This document shows, piece after piece, positions 62,466 through 64,000 of a stretch of 64,000 nt of DNA (positions are counted from its first letter, which is position 1; every line of letters begins with the position of its first letter). Source of the stretch: Paracoccus alkanivorans (GTDB taxonomy: Bacteria; Pseudomonadota; Alphaproteobacteria; Rhodobacterales; Rhodobacteraceae); the NCBI RefSeq assembly GCF_003697785.1, contig NZ_QOKZ01000006.1, positions 124,001-188,000 of the forward strand. Direction: 5' to 3'. The position numbers and the translations under genes were made by a program. Under the pieces are notes generated by a model. It saw only the letters and a program-made list of their open reading frames with translations. It was not told the origin of the DNA and ran no database searches.

Positions 62466-63053
62466 ATGCGCAAGGCCAAGATCACCCGCAAGACCGCCGA
62501 GACGCAGATCGAGGTGGAGCTAAATCTCGATGGAACCGGGCAGTATGAAAATCATACCGGCGTGGGGTTCTTCGATCACATGCTGGACCAGCTCTCGCGG
62601 CATTCGCTGATCGACCTGAGCGTGACCGCCAGGGGAGACCTGCATATCGACGATCACCACACGGTCGAGGATACCGGCATCGCCATCGGGCAGGCGCTGG
62701 TCAAGGCGCTTGGCGACAAGAAGGGCATCCGCCGCTATGGCAGCTTTCACCTGGCGATGGATGATGCGCTGGTCCGCGCGGCGCTGGATTTGTCGGGGCG
62801 GTCCTATCTGGTCTGGAATGTCGATTTCCCCAGTCAGAAGATCGGCACATTCGACTGTGAGCTGATACGCGAGTTCTTCCAGGCGCTGTCCACGCATGGC
62901 GGCATCACCTTGCATATCGACCGGTTGCACGGGCTGAACAGCCACCATATCGCCGAGGCCGCCTTCAAGGCCGCCGCCCGTGCCCTGCGCGAAGCGGTCG
63001 AGCCCGATCCGCGCATGCCCGGCGTGCTGCCCTCGACCAAGGGCGCGTTGTGA
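62466..63053 (+). CDS. hisB: Imidazoleglycerol-phosphate dehydratase
   Basis: A 195-residue stand-alone HisB (no phosphatase domain). The manganese-binding duplicates [15 protein letters not shown] and [15 protein letters not shown] and the substrate segment [18 protein letters not shown] are present. It makes imidazole acetol phosphate in histidine synthesis. Its TGA overlaps the hisH ATG (TGATG). Confidence 0.97.
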   Translation: MRKAKITRKTAETQIEVELNLDGTGQYENHTGVGFFDHMLDQLSRHSLIDLSVTARGDLHIDDHHTVEDTGIAIGQALVKALGDKKGIRRYGSFHLAMDDALVRAALDLSGRSYLVWNVDFPSQKIGTFDCELIREFFQALSTHGGITLHIDRLHGLNSHHIAEAAFKAAARALREAVEPDPRMPGVLPSTKGAL

Positions 63054-63682
63054 TGCGCGTCGCGCTGATCGATTACGACAGCGGTAACCTCCATTCGGCG
63101 GCCAAGGCGTTCCAGTTGATGGGGCGCGAGGCCGGGGCCGAGGTGGTCGTGACCTCGGACCCCGAAACCGCCCTCGCCGCCGACCGTATCGTGCTGCCCG
63201 GCGACGGCGCCTTCCCCGCCTGCCGCGAGGCCCTGGGCGAGGTGGACGGCATGGCCGAGGCGATCCGCGAGGCGGTGCTGGTGCGTGGCCTGCCCTTCAT
63301 GGGGATCTGTGTCGGCATGCAGATGCTGGCCACCAAGGGATACGAATATCGCGAAACCGCCGGGCTGGACTGGATCGGCGGCAAGATCGAGGCCATCGGC
63401 GCGCCGGGCCTGAAAGTGCCGCATATGGGCTGGAACGACCTGGTGATCGACCGCCCGCACCCGGTGCTGGAGGGCATCGGGACAGGCGATCACGCCTATT
63501 TCGTCCATGGCTGGCAATTCCAGGTCGCCGATCCGGCGCATCTGCTGGCGCATGTCGATTACGGCGGGCCGGTAACGGCGGTGGTCGGGCGCGACAATAT
63601 CGTCGGTACCCAGTTCCACCCGGAAAAATCCCAGCAGATCGGGCTGCGCCTGATCGCCAATTTCCTGCGCTGGACGCCCTGA
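63053..63682 (+). CDS. hisH: Imidazole glycerol phosphate synthase, glutamine amidotransferase subunit
   Basis: A 209-residue class I amidotransferase. The nucleophile is Cys86 in MGICVGMQMLATKG; His and Glu of the triad lie in TQFHPEKSQQIG near the C-terminus; LPGDGAFPACREAL and PHMGWNDL complete the family pattern. It supplies ammonia to HisF. hisA and hisF do not follow in the window; a sugar-binding protein gene comes next on the other strand. Confidence 0.96.
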   Translation: MRVALIDYDSGNLHSAAKAFQLMGREAGAEVVVTSDPETALAADRIVLPGDGAFPACREALGEVDGMAEAIREAVLVRGLPFMGICVGMQMLATKGYEYRETAGLDWIGGKIEAIGAPGLKVPHMGWNDLVIDRPHPVLEGIGTGDHAYFVHGWQFQVADPAHLLAHVDYGGPVTAVVGRDNIVGTQFHPEKSQQIGLRLIANFLRWTP

Positions 63683-63717
63683 AGGCATCGAGGCCGCGCG
63701 TGGCGGCCCCGACCTTG

Positions 63718-64000
63718 TCAGTCCTTGCTCCAGATGGCCCTGTAAGCCTCGCGGTAGCCGTTATCGGGATCGAACCGGTTCTCTGCTCCGCCGTCGCGCT
63801 CGACATTTTCATGGGTGACGACATGCAAAGGCGACTGATAGCCAGACCATTCCTCTTTGGCGAATGCGCGGTTCATCTCGTCGATCATCTGCCAGCCCTG
63901 CAGGTTCAGCGGCTCGGCAACGGTGACCGCCTGGTATTCCCGGCTCCGGATCCGCTGGTAGGCCGCCTCGGAGCCGTCGCCGGCCGCCACGGCCCTGGGC
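63718..64000 (-). CDS. C-terminal part of a sugar ABC transporter binding protein (5' end outside window)
   Basis: About 93 visible residues, open to the right edge. VAAGDGSEAAYQRIRSREYQ, AVTVAEPLNLQGWQMIDEMN and FDPDNGYREAYRAIWSKD match the C-terminal lobe of Peripla_BP_4 sugar-binding proteins. Its start and transport partners lie to the right of the window. It is convergent with hisH. Confidence 0.7.
   Translation of the reverse strand, partial: PRAVAAGDGSEAAYQRIRSREYQAVTVAEPLNLQGWQMIDEMNRAFAKEEWSGYQSPLHVVTHENVERDGGAENRFDPDNGYREAYRAIWSKD

Overview
The window looks like the chromosome of a high-GC alphaproteobacterium of the Rhodobacterales (Paracoccus-like) carrying an integrated genomic island in its left half. 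The host assignment is inferred from gene content: a DUF2312/GapR protein, a coiled-coil gene upstream of zapA, IorAB-type molybdenum enzymes, hisB-hisH and pentose ABC clusters. No species can be named from the sequence alone.

Positions 1-25,000 are a damaged temperate podovirus-type prophage. Leftward early genes (1-3,416) encode a phage sliding clamp, a GapR-like protein, a winged-helix protein and the 3' end of recT. Rightward genes (3,535-9,434) encode the C-terminal half of a repeat-rich cytosine methyltransferase, an MT-A70 adenine methyltransferase, RusA, a DUF1376 replication protein and a NinB-like protein. A divergent LysR/NmrA-oxidoreductase pair (10,210-12,090) sits in the middle as cargo. 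The late region has terminase small and large subunits and a P22-like portal, then jumps directly to tail-fibre and receptor-modifying proteins, including a sulfatase fused to RTX repeats. A lysis cassette with holin-like proteins and an endolysin follows. Coat, scaffold and tail-tube genes are missing. recT, the methyltransferase and the fibre gene all lack their 5' parts, so the prophage has probably suffered several internal deletions.

Positions 25,000-32,550 are AT-richer accessory DNA. They hold a transposase remnant, a secreted RTX protein, and a leftward group of a SAM methyltransferase, a tandem-domain sulfotransferase, a sulfotransferase-like protein and a small unknown protein, then two more phage-type genes. 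The island ends at 32,499-32,548 in the 3' half of a tRNA-Val(CAC) without its 5' half. This is the expected scar of tyrosine-recombinase integration, so the whole left half is probably one tRNA-integrated island whose integrase and intact tRNA lie left of the window.

Positions 32,600-43,230 are ordinary chromosome: a cytochrome c/IorB/IorA molybdenum hydroxylase operon, an asparaginase with a lectin-like tail, UDP-glucose dehydrogenase, AroQ, a YcaQ-type DNA glycosylase, PRPP synthetase, a DsbA-like isomerase and an alpha/beta hydrolase.

Positions 43,296-57,185 form a pentulose catabolic locus. It holds ribulokinase, L-ribulose-5-phosphate 4-epimerase, a D-tagatose-3-epimerase-family enzyme, two complete sugar ABC importers, a DeoR regulator and a LacI regulator with a perfect palindromic operator. 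No arabinose isomerase is present, which suggests the pathway enters at a ketopentose.

Positions 57,186-64,000 hold a structured RNA or terminator next to zapA, a coiled-coil protein gene, a BCCT betaine transporter, a TrkA/TrkH potassium system, hisB-hisH, and the C-terminal end of another sugar-binding protein at the window edge.
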